A stretch of 63,778 nt of DNA from UBA1014 sp964344035. GTDB lineage: Bacteria > SAR324 > NAC60-12. Shown in pieces: positions 9,100 through 19,407 of the stretch (the stretch's first letter is position 1; every line of letters begins with the position of its first letter). The notes below the pieces were generated by a model. It had not been told where the DNA came from, did no database searches, and worked only from the letters and a program-made list of their open reading frames with translations. The position numbers and the translations under genes were made by a program. Location: assembly GCA_964344035.1 (NCBI GenBank), contig CAYFLK010000013.1, positions 1 through 63,778 on the forward strand, given 5' to 3'.

Positions 9100-11712
9100 A
9101 TGCTTCCAATTGGGTCACTCCTTCCTCGCACACTCTTTTCACACACCTCCAGGCATTCGAGATTCAGCGTTCACCACAACCTTCCGCGTGAAGGAAGAAG
9201 CATTTTCATCACAGTAAAACCGGCGGTCTGCACTTTTTTGAGCATGATTTTGTTGTGCGCGGGAGTGCAGGCCAAACCCTTGAACATTGAAACCAGTTCT
9301 TATGTCCTCAATCCGGAAACAAACACCTATTTGTACCGGAATGCCAAGGTGACATGGGAGAACATCACCCTGGAAGGAACCGAGATCAGAATGGACCCGG
9401 AAAGAAAAACCGCGGTCGCTGAAGGATACGTCCGTTTCAAACAAGACCAAATGCTGATTGTCATGGACCGATTGGAAGTGGACCTGGAGCAAAACACCGG
9501 GGTTTTTTACAACACCATCCTCTTTGATGCTTCAAACCGCGCGTTCATGACAGCATCCGAAGTGCGCTGGCTGGGGAGAAACCATTTCGTGGGACAGTCC
9601 TGCAGCTTCACCACATGTAATCCGAAAAACCCCGCATGGGAAATCCGAGGCGGAGAAATTCATTACCGCGGACAGAATTTTTCATCATCGGAAAGTACGG
9701 TGCTTTCGGTAAGGGGAGTTCCTGTCTTCTATTTCCCCTATCTCGCCTGGCCCACTGTCACCCGCCGTCAATCCGGATTTCTCGCCCCCGGGATCAAGGC
9801 GGTGCGGAGCAGTGTGCCGAAATTCGATCTGGGTTACCGCATCGGCATCCCCTATTTCTGGGCCATCGATCCCGAGCATGATTTAACACTGATGTACGAG
9901 TGGGTGGAACACCGTGGTCCGGGATTGCACGCTGAGTATCAGTACGCCTTTCGGCAGGGGGTGTTCGGGGAACTGCGGATACAACGTTTCTTCGAACGAG
10001 ACCCACGTGACCCACAAAACGAGTCCGGAAGTCTGAACGCCGAGACGATCGGAAGCGATGAACTCCATCCCGCACGGTTCAAACTGAGTTTCAACCACAA
10101 CCATCAGATCGATGAAAGCAGCCGCCTGATTGCCAACGGGCTTTCCTACAGTGACAGCCAGTTTGAGCGGGAATATGAACAGGTGCGTGAACCGGAACTT
10201 TACGCGCAGAAACTGAGTGTTTCCATAAACCGGCAGTTTTCCAGCGGCAGCGTCAGCCTGTCCGTGGCAAGGGACTGGAAATTCAACGAAATCGCGATTC
10301 TGAACCGAGGTACCGATCACGAAACGCGTGAGCAGAAAATCCCCGCGCTCAGTTACAGCTTCAGTAACCGCTTGTGGGGGCGAGATGGACACACCCTCAC
10401 CGGAATGATCTCCGGGACACTGGTGCGGCATTACCGGCGGCAGGGGTGGAACGGAATCGGGGCTGGGGCCATCCCGCGCCTGAAATACCGATTTTCGTTG
10501 TTTTCACTCATAAACGGAAGCGTCGGCATCGGTAGACAGCTGACTGATTACCGGGTTTGGGATACAACCGCCGCCGGAAGTGAGGACCGCTATGGATTCG
10601 CTATCAACGAGACGGAAGCGGAAATCAACACCACCCTGTCCCGTCAGTTTCAGCGCGAAAGCGGCATCATTTCGCGTCTGAAACACTTGGTTACACCACG
10701 TCTGCTGTATGAATTCATTGATGACGTCCCCCAGCAGTCTGCATCCGGGACACCTTTCGGAGGTGAAGTCAACACCCGCAGGCTGGCAACATTCAGACTG
10801 GACAACGTGATCCTGGCAAAACGTCGCCTTTTCACCAAGCCTCTCACCCTCACCGGCCACACATTGATCCGGCTGCAGCGCGCGAAACTGGACCCCAAAC
10901 TGATTGCAAGGCTCGAACCGTTAAAAAACCGTGTATTTTCATCGCAAAAAGAAATGGTTGACGCGCTTGATCGGTTGCCAGGCGAAGCATTGAAATCCAG
11001 AGAAATGGAACTCATCCTTAACTATGCCGAGCAGGGGGTGAGGCTGCCTACCAGTGGCCTCACCGTTCGTCCCGTGCGTGAAGGAAAAAGCTGGGTGCTT
11101 GCGAGGCTCGATTTCATTCAGACATACGATTTTCTTAAGCGTGACCCCCTTTTTCAACCTGAGGGTCCCGCGGTCAAGGGAGATGAAACCGAAGCAGGAC
11201 AGCCCCTGCTGCCGCTCCGCACAAATCTGATCCTCAACCCTGGACCCAGGTTTTCCCTGAAATACTTCAACCGCTACCACCATCAAAAACAGCGGGTTGT
11301 GGAATATTCCACCGACGTCAGCGTGGGGGTGAGTCCCTATAACAAGGCTTCCGTTAGTTTCAGGAACAACGAAACAAAATATGAAACACCATACGGAAAA
11401 ACCGTTGATGCCGGATCGACCTTCGGCTTCGGCCAGACCTTTGAGGCAAGTGACCGGTTGGCCTTCAGTTACGCGGGAACGATAGACCTGGATGCAGACA
11501 GCACCGAATTCCGCCGGCGCCTAAGCTCAGCCACCCTGGAAATGGATTACCGTCCGGATTGCTGGGCCATCAACCTCCGCCTTGAAACCATGCGCGACAA
11601 AACCGTAACAAGCGGTGGGGAACAGCTGGAATACGTGGACCGCACTGTTTTTCTCAACATCAAGCTGGGAGGAGTGCCGCTCCCGGAACAGCCTTTCCGG
11701 GACCTGGAATGA
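9100..11712 (+). CDS. lptD: LPS-assembly outer-membrane protein LptD
   Basis: An 870-residue LptD homologue that inserts LPS into the outer leaflet with LptE. A signal-like segment (FLSMILLCAGVQA) is followed by an OstA/LptA-like jellyroll (about residues 65-150: YLYRNAKVTWENITLEGTEIRMD, AVAEGYVRFKQ), then the barrel beginning with CSFTTCNPKNPAWEIRGGEIHY and the diagnostic FYFPYLAWPTVTRRQSGFLAPGI. The annotated ATG leaves a long leader before the signal; a later non-ATG start near 9200 behind GAAGGAAG is possible. The next gene overlaps its stop by ATGA, so the two are cotranscribed. lptB and kdsB elsewhere in the window belong to the same LPS pathway. Confidence 0.92.
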   Translation: MLPIGSLLPRTLFSHTSRHSRFSVHHNLPREGRSIFITVKPAVCTFLSMILLCAGVQAKPLNIETSSYVLNPETNTYLYRNAKVTWENITLEGTEIRMDPERKTAVAEGYVRFKQDQMLIVMDRLEVDLEQNTGVFYNTILFDASNRAFMTASEVRWLGRNHFVGQSCSFTTCNPKNPAWEIRGGEIHYRGQNFSSSESTVLSVRGVPVFYFPYLAWPTVTRRQSGFLAPGIKAVRSSVPKFDLGYRIGIPYFWAIDPEHDLTLMYEWVEHRGPGLHAEYQYAFRQGVFGELRIQRFFERDPRDPQNESGSLNAETIGSDELHPARFKLSFNHNHQIDESSRLIANGLSYSDSQFEREYEQVREPELYAQKLSVSINRQFSSGSVSLSVARDWKFNEIAILNRGTDHETREQKIPALSYSFSNRLWGRDGHTLTGMISGTLVRHYRRQGWNGIGAGAIPRLKYRFSLFSLINGSVGIGRQLTDYRVWDTTAAGSEDRYGFAINETEAEINTTLSRQFQRESGIISRLKHLVTPRLLYEFIDDVPQQSASGTPFGGEVNTRRLATFRLDNVILAKRRLFTKPLTLTGHTLIRLQRAKLDPKLIARLEPLKNRVFSSQKEMVDALDRLPGEALKSREMELILNYAEQGVRLPTSGLTVRPVREGKSWVLARLDFIQTYDFLKRDPLFQPEGPAVKGDETEAGQPLLPLRTNLILNPGPRFSLKYFNRYHHQKQRVVEYSTDVSVGVSPYNKASVSFRNNETKYETPYGKTVDAGSTFGFGQTFEASDRLAFSYAGTIDLDADSTEFRRRLSSATLEMDYRPDCWAINLRLETMRDKTVTSGGEQLEYVDRTVFLNIKLGGVPLPEQPFRDLE

Positions 11713-12452
11713 ACTGTAGACATTTCAGTTCCTGCTCCTCAAGGCTTGTACCACAATTGCGGTTTTACCTGCTCGTAACAGCATTTTCTGTTTGCTGGGG
11801 TCTTCACCACACACATATTTTTGCACAGGAAACCCCGTCTTTTGTTCCTGGCAAAATTGACCGTGAAATGCTCCAAATCCGGAAATCTGTCCCGGAACCG
11901 GATTTTCTCACTTCCGGAAGTTCGGTTAAGTGGGCGGGTGTGTACTTCGGAGTCGGATTCCGCCGGGTGTACCTCACTTTGGGGAATGGAATTTCCCTGA
12001 CTGAAAATGACCCTGCGTTCAACGGGGTGGGCTTTAACCTCGGGTTGTTCTGGAACGAACAAACCCTGGAATATGAGCGCCAGGTTTCAATCGTCGATTC
12101 GCAGGACAAATTCAGTTTCAAGGGCGACAGAGGCAGCAGACTTGAGGTGATTCAGAACACGCTGGCATACACCTTATTCCCCCGAGTACTGAAAGACCTG
12201 TATCTACATTATGGAGCAGGGCTGCAAGCGACACAGACACGATTCGCCGCCACAGAAACAGGTCTTTCTTATATAGGGGAATCCGCGGTTGCCCTGCTCG
12301 CTGGGGCGGTATACTTCATCACCCCCAACCTGATGCTGATGTATCGCCATTCACGCAGCGCTAATCTTGCCTTGAACCGTACGGGACAGACCCCTTTTCT
12401 CAAGGAAACCCGGCTGCACAGTCTCTTTCTCGACTACTACTTCCCGCTATGA
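11709..12452 (+). CDS. outer-membrane barrel-like protein downstream of lptD
   Basis: A 247-residue protein starting inside the lptD stop codon (ATGA overlap). It has an N-terminal hydrophobic export signal (FYLLVTAFSVCWGLHHTHIFAQ), a run of amphipathic beta-like segments with alternating aromatic residues (VKWAGVYFGVGFRRVYLTLGNG, LYLHYGAGLQATQ, NLMLMYRHSRSANL) and a C-terminal LDYYFPL ending in a hydrophobic residue. These are features of a small transmembrane barrel such as the PagL/OmpW type. Translational coupling suggests a role tied to LPS or the outer membrane. No named family is certain. Confidence 0.7.
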   Translation: MNCRHFSSCSSRLVPQLRFYLLVTAFSVCWGLHHTHIFAQETPSFVPGKIDREMLQIRKSVPEPDFLTSGSSVKWAGVYFGVGFRRVYLTLGNGISLTENDPAFNGVGFNLGLFWNEQTLEYERQVSIVDSQDKFSFKGDRGSRLEVIQNTLAYTLFPRVLKDLYLHYGAGLQATQTRFAATETGLSYIGESAVALLAGAVYFITPNLMLMYRHSRSANLALNRTGQTPFLKETRLHSLFLDYYFPL

Positions 12453-12748
12453 CACTATGCGGGTAGAAACGCTGAACGGTTTTTGCCAGAAATTACGCCA
12501 CTGAAACTCAGAGTCCAAAGAATAAATAACAAGAATCCAGCCCTGTGGACTTGCTTTCGACTTCACTCCAATAATCCCGTGGGCCTCATTCCACATCAAA
12601 AAACCATGAAGAGTTAAGTGAGATGAGCTTGCGCCTGAGCAACCAGGTCTTGGGGAACACGGTTTGCATTCATGTGCCTCGCATCCTCTTTTCAACCGGC
12701 CGCGGTGCGCGGCCCTTTTTCCGGCAATTAATTTCCGGCACAAATCAC

Positions 12749-15319
12749 ATGCGTCGTATTGCCACGGCGGTATTTTGCCTGTTGATCGGCTTGATGGGGG
12801 GGTGTGCCCCCGAACAGCAGGATCAGGACAGCGGCGCCACACCTACATACACAATCGGCGGCTCTGTCACCGGTCTGACCGCCGGCACGGTTGTTTTGCA
12901 GAACAACAGCGGCGACGACCTCCTTATCCACCAGTCCGGAAGCGGAGACGTTTCTTTCAGCTTCCCGACCAAAATCAGCTCGGGCACATCTTACAGCGTT
13001 ACCGTTCTGATTCAGCCCAACACCCAAACCTGCACTGTGAACAGCGGCTCCGGTGCTGTCAGCGGCACCGTATCCAGCGTCCGGATCGTCTGTTCCTCTG
13101 AAAGTTACAGCATCGGCGGGAGCATAAGCGGAATTTCTGGGACCGCAGTTTTGCAGAACAACGGCGTGGACGATCTGACGCTGATTCAAAATGGAAGTTT
13201 CACTTTCTCCACGAAGGTTGCCAAGGGCGCCGCTTACCATGTGACGGTGAAAACCCAGCCCTTCCCTTACACTTGTACTGCTTCCAGTAATCGTGGGATT
13301 GTCGGCGCGGATGTCAGCGATGTTTCGGTTAACTGTTCTATCCATACCTATCTGCTCAGCGGCACTGCTTCCGGTCTCGGTTCAACGACGCTGACCCTGC
13401 AGCATGGCGGCGAAAGCCAGAGCATCACGGACAACGGCAGCGACAACGCGTCCTTCAGTTTCAGCACTCCCGTTGCCGAGGGCGGAGGTTACAGCATCAC
13501 CATCCCCTCTCAACCTGACAACCGTACCTGCACCGTCGTCAACGGCGCCAGAGACAACAGCACCGCCCATTATTCCGACCTCCGCGCGGCCTGCTGGTCC
13601 TACATCGACAACGTCAGCAGCGGAGGCCTAAACGACAACAACAGCCGCGACGCTACGGCGCCGACGGCTGCCAATTACAATAACCGGTTATATACTGCAT
13701 GGGTTGAATCCAACGGAACAAAAAACGTCATCCGCGCAAAGCGTTATGATAATTCCAGTTGGTCCGCCATTGATTACAACACTTCCACATCCTCCAACGG
13801 TATCATTTCCTCTTCAGGCGAAAATGCATCCCAACCGCATATTTTGCTGGAATCCAATCAAAGCGTACTGTACCTGGTCTGGATCGATCAGAAAAGCGGA
13901 GTAAACTCCCTTTGGTTTGCTTACAACATTGCATCATCAACCGACAACGCCCTGGCACAAAAGTGGTTCCTCATCGATAAATTGAACTACAGCTCAACCG
14001 ACAACGCATCAACTCCGTACGGTACAACCTCCGGTGGTAAACTTTATGTGATCTGGAGTGAACTGAACTCAAGCAATGTTTCTCAAATCCGGATCAGGAA
14101 TATCAAGGATATCGCGACCATCAATGCCTGGGTTGACGGAGGCGGCACCACGGGAATCAACGACAACACAAGCCACAATGCGACCAACCCTGAATTAGTC
14201 GTGAACAGTTCCTCAGTCTTCTATGCGGCCTGGAGCGAAACCAATACCGACGGAGTAAATCAAATCCGGGTCAAAAAACTGGACCGTGGAACGAATACCG
14301 ACAACACAACCTGGGTTTCGGTAGACGGTGACAACCGCACGCACGGGATCAACGCCAACTATCTTTATGCGGCGGACCAACCGAATCTCGCATTTTTCAA
14401 TTCCAGGCTCTATGCCTCCTGGCAGGAAGCGAATGCGGACAACAAAACGCAGGTCCGGGTAGCGGTCTATGATGACAACCTGACAATCACCGATAACGGG
14501 ACACAGCTGATCCTGGATAACTTGACCGGCAGCGGGAAAATCGGCCTCAGTCGCTCCAACTGCAGCCTGGACAACCTTTCGGACACTCAAACCTCGGTTT
14601 ATGCGAATCTGGGCAGCACTACACAGAACAACCGCTCTTATTATTTCTCAACTTTGAACAATGTCACTTTAACCAATGCGGTGATCTACAACTCTACGAT
14701 CAGCAGTTCAAGCATCAGCAATTCGACAATTTTCAATTCGACTGTCAAGGACAATTCTAGCCTGGATAATGTGACGCTTTACAAATCCACCCTGAGCGAC
14801 AATACGTCAGCCACCGGATCGAAGCTCTACAGTTCCACACTCGACAACAGCAGCAGCTACGACGCCAATTCCGTCATTGACAACAGCACGGATGTTTCCG
14901 GCTATACTGATAACGTTACACTGCCTGATTTGAACTCCGCATGCTGGGTTTACGTAGACGGGGGAAGCAGCAGCGCGGGGTTGAACGGAATCGTCGATGC
15001 GGACGGCAACGAAAACGCTACGGAACCGAAGATGCTGGTTTCGGGTTCGAAGCTCTATTTGAGCTGGCTGCAGCACCGTGGTTCGGCGACTCAGGCCAGG
15101 ATCGCCCTGTACAATGACAACGACAGCAGTCCATCGTGGCAGACGGTTGACCGCTACGACGAGTATGGACCAAGCCGGTTTGGGCTCAACTACAACACCC
15201 TGCAGTCCGCGTCAGGAGCAGTCCCGGCAACGGCGAACTCAAAACTTTACATGGTCTGGTCCGAACCCGACAACAGCAGCGGCAAATCCCAGGTCCGGGT
15301 GGTGGAAAACCCGTTTTGA
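12749..15319 (+). CDS. large repeat-rich lipoprotein A
   Basis: An 856-residue lipoprotein; the start at 12749 gives a clean signal and lipobox (LMGGC, C19). Residues 30-300 hold four copies of an Ig-like bacterial repeat (GLTAGTVVLQNNSGDDL, SFSFPTKISSGTSYSVTV, QTCTVNSGSG, about 75 residues each). Next come blade-like repeats ending in LYxxWSExN....QIRV, suggesting a beta-propeller. Around residues 590-730 a stretch of pentapeptide-like steps (SNSTIFNSTVKDNSS) suggests a short beta-solenoid. WSE repeats resume at the end. It is likely surface-exposed and binds something outside the cell; no enzyme signature is seen. The following gene is a paralogue starting 5 bases after its stop. Confidence 0.85.
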   Translation: MRRIATAVFCLLIGLMGGCAPEQQDQDSGATPTYTIGGSVTGLTAGTVVLQNNSGDDLLIHQSGSGDVSFSFPTKISSGTSYSVTVLIQPNTQTCTVNSGSGAVSGTVSSVRIVCSSESYSIGGSISGISGTAVLQNNGVDDLTLIQNGSFTFSTKVAKGAAYHVTVKTQPFPYTCTASSNRGIVGADVSDVSVNCSIHTYLLSGTASGLGSTTLTLQHGGESQSITDNGSDNASFSFSTPVAEGGGYSITIPSQPDNRTCTVVNGARDNSTAHYSDLRAACWSYIDNVSSGGLNDNNSRDATAPTAANYNNRLYTAWVESNGTKNVIRAKRYDNSSWSAIDYNTSTSSNGIISSSGENASQPHILLESNQSVLYLVWIDQKSGVNSLWFAYNIASSTDNALAQKWFLIDKLNYSSTDNASTPYGTTSGGKLYVIWSELNSSNVSQIRIRNIKDIATINAWVDGGGTTGINDNTSHNATNPELVVNSSSVFYAAWSETNTDGVNQIRVKKLDRGTNTDNTTWVSVDGDNRTHGINANYLYAADQPNLAFFNSRLYASWQEANADNKTQVRVAVYDDNLTITDNGTQLILDNLTGSGKIGLSRSNCSLDNLSDTQTSVYANLGSTTQNNRSYYFSTLNNVTLTNAVIYNSTISSSSISNSTIFNSTVKDNSSLDNVTLYKSTLSDNTSATGSKLYSSTLDNSSSYDANSVIDNSTDVSGYTDNVTLPDLNSACWVYVDGGSSSAGLNGIVDADGNENATEPKMLVSGSKLYLSWLQHRGSATQARIALYNDNDSSPSWQTVDRYDEYGPSRFGLNYNTLQSASGAVPATANSKLYMVWSEPDNSSGKSQVRVVENPF

Positions 15320-15323
15320 CGTG

Positions 15324-17411
15324 ATGAATTCGATGCCTTTAGCTCACTTTGCTTTCATTCGCTGCCTGGTCTGCAGATTGCGCGCGGAACTGGCCGGGGT
15401 GTTTCTGTTCGTGGTGTTGCTGGCAGGAATTTCAGGTTGCGCCCAGGATGAGGACAGCACCGCCGCTACGATCTCCACCGTCACATACACGCTAACGGTG
15501 ACGGTGTCAGGTTTGAACGGGACTTTGGTGCTGACAAACGGCACTTCATCGGGGGGTAACGTTTACACCACCAGCGAAGCCATCGCCGTCACAGCGGACG
15601 GTTCTCACTCCTTCAAGGCCCTCGCGGTCAACACGGGTTACAATGTCACCGTCCAGCAGCCACTGAACCAGACCTGCACGATCAGTAACGGATCGGGCAC
15701 GCTCAAAGCCAATACGACCATCACCGTAAGCTGTGACGGAAGTTACACCATTTCGGGAACAGTCAGCGGCCTTTCCGGGTCGGTGGTGCTGCAAAACAAT
15801 GGCGCGGACGATCTGACGGTGACAGCAAACGGCAGCTTCTCCTTTGCCACTGCACTGAACCAGGGAAAATCCTATGTAGTTACCGTTCTCACTCCGCCAA
15901 GCGGTCAGACCTGCACTCCCGGAAACAACAGCGGGGTGGCAACCGATAATGTCACGGACGTTTCAATCACCTGCTCCTCGACCATCCGCGGTATATCCGG
16001 CAGCATCAGCAACCTCTCCGGGACCATGGTCCTGCAGAACAATTACGGCAGCGATCAAACATTCACCTCAAACGACAATTTCACATTCTGGGTGGCTGAC
16101 AATTCATCGTACAGGGTATCCGTCAAGACCCAGCCCAACGGCAAGTGCGTAGTCTCCAACGGGTCCGGAACCGCCACGGACAACGTGAGCAACGTAAGCG
16201 TCGACTGCTGGACCCTGGTGGACGGCGGAAGCAGCGCTTCCGGGATAAACACCTATTCACTCAGAAACGCGGACAATGTCACCCTCCATCCGTTTGACTC
16301 AAAACTCTATGCAATCTGGAGCGAGAAATCTGTTTATGGCTCAATCTGGCAGATAAAATCCAGGCGTTATGACAATTCCAGCGGAACATGGGAAAGCGCG
16401 GACTATGGGGGGATACAGCTGGAACCAGGCAAAGACGCTGTTTCCGCCAGCATCGATAATGGCACTGATATGATCGCTGTCTGGAGTGAAGTGGATTATA
16501 CTTCCGGCAAAAACGTCATCCGTGTCGCGCAGTTCGACAACAGTACGCTGACCTGGACCAAATCGCTGAACAGTTATCAGGCGTTGAACAACAGCACCAG
16601 TGTAAACGCGTTCAGCCCGGTTCTGGAATCATTTTCCGCCAACATGTACGCAGCATGGTCAGAAGATAATGTGACAACGAAACAGCTGCGCGTAGCCACC
16701 GTCAGCAGCAGTACCAGGACATTTAAGGATGGAGGCAACGGCATTAATTTCAATACCGCCAAAGACGCGCTCACTCCTGATTTGAAAGTTTTCAATGACG
16801 AGTTGTATGCCGCCTGGAGTGAAGACAACGGTTCGGTGTCCCAAATCCGCGTGGCCAGGTTTGACAACAGCAGCAGCTGGCATTTCCGTGAAGGCACGAA
16901 CGCAAGCGGCAGCCACTTCTTTCAACCCGACAACACCACCGGCATCAACAAATTCAGTGGAAACGCGACAGACCCGCAGTTGGCGGTTTTCAATTCCAAG
17001 CTTTATGCCGCCTGGAGCGAAGCCAACGCCGACAACCGGACCCAGATCAGGGTGGCGGTGTTCGACAACACCAGCAGTTGGAGTTTCGTCGATGGGGACA
17101 ACTTGACGCAAGGGATCAACAAGGACTACACCCAGAACGCCTCCAACCCGCGGCTGGCGGTCGCCAATTCCTCCCTTTACGCAATCTGGCTGGAGGAAAA
17201 CGGGAGCCCGCAGGTGCGCATTGCGCAGTATGACAACAACAGTGCATGGACTTTCAAGGACGGGGACGGATTCGACGGTCTAAACGTCAACTCCGCGCGT
17301 GTCACCGGCAGGCCGAGCGCCGCGGCCTACGGAGGAAACCTGTTTGTTGCCTGGTCTGAAACGAACGACAATTCCACCCAGCAGATCAGGGTCGCAAAAA
17401 GCCCGTTCTAA
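15324..17411 (+). CDS. large repeat-rich lipoprotein B, paralogue of A
   Basis: A 695-residue paralogue of the preceding gene. The chosen start (15324) yields a signal peptide with lipobox LAGISGC (C39). It has three to four Ig-like repeats (GLSGSVVLQNNGADDL, GQTCTPGNNSG, LSGTMVLQNNYGSDQ), then about eight WSE-type repeats of about 55 residues ending in QIRVA and separated by FVDGDNLTQGIN-like loops. It lacks the pentapeptide-like block of its neighbour. The pair most likely arose by tandem duplication and is expressed as an operon. Both are unusually rich in Asp, Asn, Ser and Thr, typical of secreted repeat proteins. Confidence 0.85.
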   Translation: MNSMPLAHFAFIRCLVCRLRAELAGVFLFVVLLAGISGCAQDEDSTAATISTVTYTLTVTVSGLNGTLVLTNGTSSGGNVYTTSEAIAVTADGSHSFKALAVNTGYNVTVQQPLNQTCTISNGSGTLKANTTITVSCDGSYTISGTVSGLSGSVVLQNNGADDLTVTANGSFSFATALNQGKSYVVTVLTPPSGQTCTPGNNSGVATDNVTDVSITCSSTIRGISGSISNLSGTMVLQNNYGSDQTFTSNDNFTFWVADNSSYRVSVKTQPNGKCVVSNGSGTATDNVSNVSVDCWTLVDGGSSASGINTYSLRNADNVTLHPFDSKLYAIWSEKSVYGSIWQIKSRRYDNSSGTWESADYGGIQLEPGKDAVSASIDNGTDMIAVWSEVDYTSGKNVIRVAQFDNSTLTWTKSLNSYQALNNSTSVNAFSPVLESFSANMYAAWSEDNVTTKQLRVATVSSSTRTFKDGGNGINFNTAKDALTPDLKVFNDELYAAWSEDNGSVSQIRVARFDNSSSWHFREGTNASGSHFFQPDNTTGINKFSGNATDPQLAVFNSKLYAAWSEANADNRTQIRVAVFDNTSSWSFVDGDNLTQGINKDYTQNASNPRLAVANSSLYAIWLEENGSPQVRIAQYDNNSAWTFKDGDGFDGLNVNSARVTGRPSAAAYGGNLFVAWSETNDNSTQQIRVAKSPF

Positions 17412-17420
17412 AAAAACGGG
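17396..17420 (-). terminator. possible rho-independent terminator of the ScfR-type gene
   Basis: On the minus strand CCCGTT, a T-rich loop and AACGGG form a hairpin followed by CTTTTTG. It lies just after the regulator's stop codon and overlaps the 3' end of lipoprotein B on the other strand. The U-tract is short. Confidence 0.4.
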
Positions 17421-17433
17421 TTCAAACCAGTAA

Positions 17434-18930
17434 TCACTTGCCCCTGCTTGCGCTGATCAGGCGCTGGTACGCCTCTCTGCGCAAACGGTTTCTGTGTTCC
17501 AGTTCATATACCGATGGGACGACTGCGCGCTGCGCGCATTCCGTCTCCGGGAGGGGGCAACGTTCGCAAGTCTGATGCACCTCCACGCGGGGGATGTCCG
17601 GATCACCCAGAAAACGAACCGTGCGTTTGAGCTTTTCATCGATTCGCAATCCCAGGGTGACGCTCCGGAGGGTGGTTGGATTCAGCAGCAGCGGGCGTCC
17701 GATGGTGATGAAAAGCACCTCCCTTACACTGTCTAAAAAACTGGCCCGCTGGATACCGATTCTCAGGCCGGTTTCCTGCTCGATTTCCTGGTCAACGCGC
17801 ATTTCCTGCAGCAGGGTGATCGGCAGCCAACGCCGGCAATGATGTTCGTTAAGTCTGACCCCGCTCGGTGCGAGGTTTCTCGGCATGTTCAGTTCCTTGG
17901 TCAGTTTCAGCGCGTCATGTCTGGTTTCGTGGTCAAAACGCATGAAGTGCAGCTCACTGATGCTGAAACGTCCCGGCAGCACCTGGCTCAGGCGGTGCAG
18001 GTAGGTCTCGGCAGTGACGTCATGTTTCTCCAGCAGTTTGAGAAACTCCGCGCCGTCCCACACGGTTTTGCGGAAAATCTGCTTCAGCTCATCTTCCGCG
18101 ACAAAGCGGTTGATCATCAGAGCCCCCGCGAAATAGGACGCACGGAAGTTTTCCATCACTTCTTCGAACGAATCCACTTTAAGGCGCTTTGAAGTGTTTG
18201 CCCTTTCTTCAATGCCGAGCACCTTGTAACCCAGCTGAAGCGCCAGCAGATAGCAATGCTGGTTCATGCTCAGTGATTCGTTGAGCAGCAGCTTCCCCGG
18301 AACGCCGGGCAGGTAGACATAACGTTGCCCACGCAGTTCAGGAAAGTCCGCGAAACCGGTGTGACGCACTTCCACCTCAAACTCCTGTTCAAGAACCCGT
18401 TTCAGCTGTTCGTAAGAAGGCGGAATCTCCCGGGTCCAGCTTCTTTTTCGGCTGAACGATTCCGCGGCGCGTTCCAATTCTTCAAAGTAGTTGTCGTGGA
18501 TTTCCTGGAATGCCCGCAGCGCGGCAAGGAAGAAATGCTCCACGTTCATGTCATACGCCTGGAAGATCTCCATCAGGGTCGTTGCCAGCGCGGTGGCCTG
18601 CTGCGGGGACGCCTTGAAAAGCTCCATTACGTCTTCCAACGAAATCCCAAAAAGCTGGTACGGGAAATCATGAATGGGCGAGGATGAAAAAAGCTGCAAC
18701 ATTCGGTCTAGACGCTCACTGAGACTGATCGAAACCAGTTCGTCATACCCGACCCCCAAACCCTCGGCAAGAAGCATAATCTTGTCCGCCTTCGGGTATT
18801 TCTTCCCCTTCTCGATTTCGTTTATGTATGAAGCGGAAAGCCCGGTGGACTGTGCAAGGCTCTTCAAAGAGAGACCCTTCTCATGACGGAAATTCCGCAA
18901 TTTCATCCCCAGGATGAACTTCAGATTCAT
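17434..18930 (-). CDS. ScfR/PrpR-type XRE-family transcriptional regulator
   Basis: About 498 residues from an ATG at 18930 preceded by AGAGG; an earlier ATG at 18981 adds 17 residues. Residues 5-65 are a helix-turn-helix of the XRE type (LGMKLRNFRHEKGLSLKSLAQSTGLSASYINEIEKGKK, split here by the recognition helix SASYINEIE). The middle is helical with an IrrE-N-like region that normally holds a degenerate HExxH; here ESLSMNQHCYLLALQLGYKVLG fits. The C-terminus carries the family's cysteine cluster (CERCPLPETEC). Family members sense short-chain acyl-CoA or related metabolites and control fatty-acid or propionate metabolism. No metabolic target gene is adjacent, so its regulon is unknown. Confidence 0.82.
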   Translation of the reverse strand: MNLKFILGMKLRNFRHEKGLSLKSLAQSTGLSASYINEIEKGKKYPKADKIMLLAEGLGVGYDELVSISLSERLDRMLQLFSSSPIHDFPYQLFGISLEDVMELFKASPQQATALATTLMEIFQAYDMNVEHFFLAALRAFQEIHDNYFEELERAAESFSRKRSWTREIPPSYEQLKRVLEQEFEVEVRHTGFADFPELRGQRYVYLPGVPGKLLLNESLSMNQHCYLLALQLGYKVLGIEERANTSKRLKVDSFEEVMENFRASYFAGALMINRFVAEDELKQIFRKTVWDGAEFLKLLEKHDVTAETYLHRLSQVLPGRFSISELHFMRFDHETRHDALKLTKELNMPRNLAPSGVRLNEHHCRRWLPITLLQEMRVDQEIEQETGLRIGIQRASFLDSVREVLFITIGRPLLLNPTTLRSVTLGLRIDEKLKRTVRFLGDPDIPRVEVHQTCERCPLPETECAQRAVVPSVYELEHRNRLRREAYQRLISASRGK

Positions 18931-19259
18931 CGCATCAATCCTCTGTGGATGTGCGTGAGTTGTTCCGGTATCCTTCGTCATCTTGCCTGAATCATGTTTT
19001 CCGAATTGAACGTGACTTCCATTTCATAAGCCCGGATGTATCGGGCAGGCGTTCTTGCATGCAGTGCTTTCAGCACCATAAACCAACCTCGTTGCAACAT
19101 CAATTGCAATGTCCCGGATAATCCAATGCCGGAGATCATTTTGTGTAGACGCCGGATAATCCCCCCGGTTTTCGCGGCTTATCCTGCAGAGTGGGCTTTG
19201 GGGTTTTGTCTTTTGCAATATTATTCTTGCCTGCCTGTGCGTTGCACCTGTCTGCGCAT

Positions 19260-19283
19260 GCCTGCGCCAAGCGAAGCGCGGCA
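19260..19283. repeat. REP-like palindrome copy 1
   Basis: The core GCCTGCGCCAAGCGAAGCGC GGCA recurs at 19501-19524, each time flanked by CCTGTCTGCGC-type sequence that can fold into a long hairpin. Confidence 0.6.
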
Positions 19284-19407
19284 AACAGGTCGCAATCGTG
19301 ACAAGCAGGTGCAGACAGGGACAATATGTCGAAGAAATTTTCAAACACATAAAATTCTTTAATATATTCAAAAAGACAGGAGTGTTTTTCAAAATTCCAA
19401 CTTTTGA

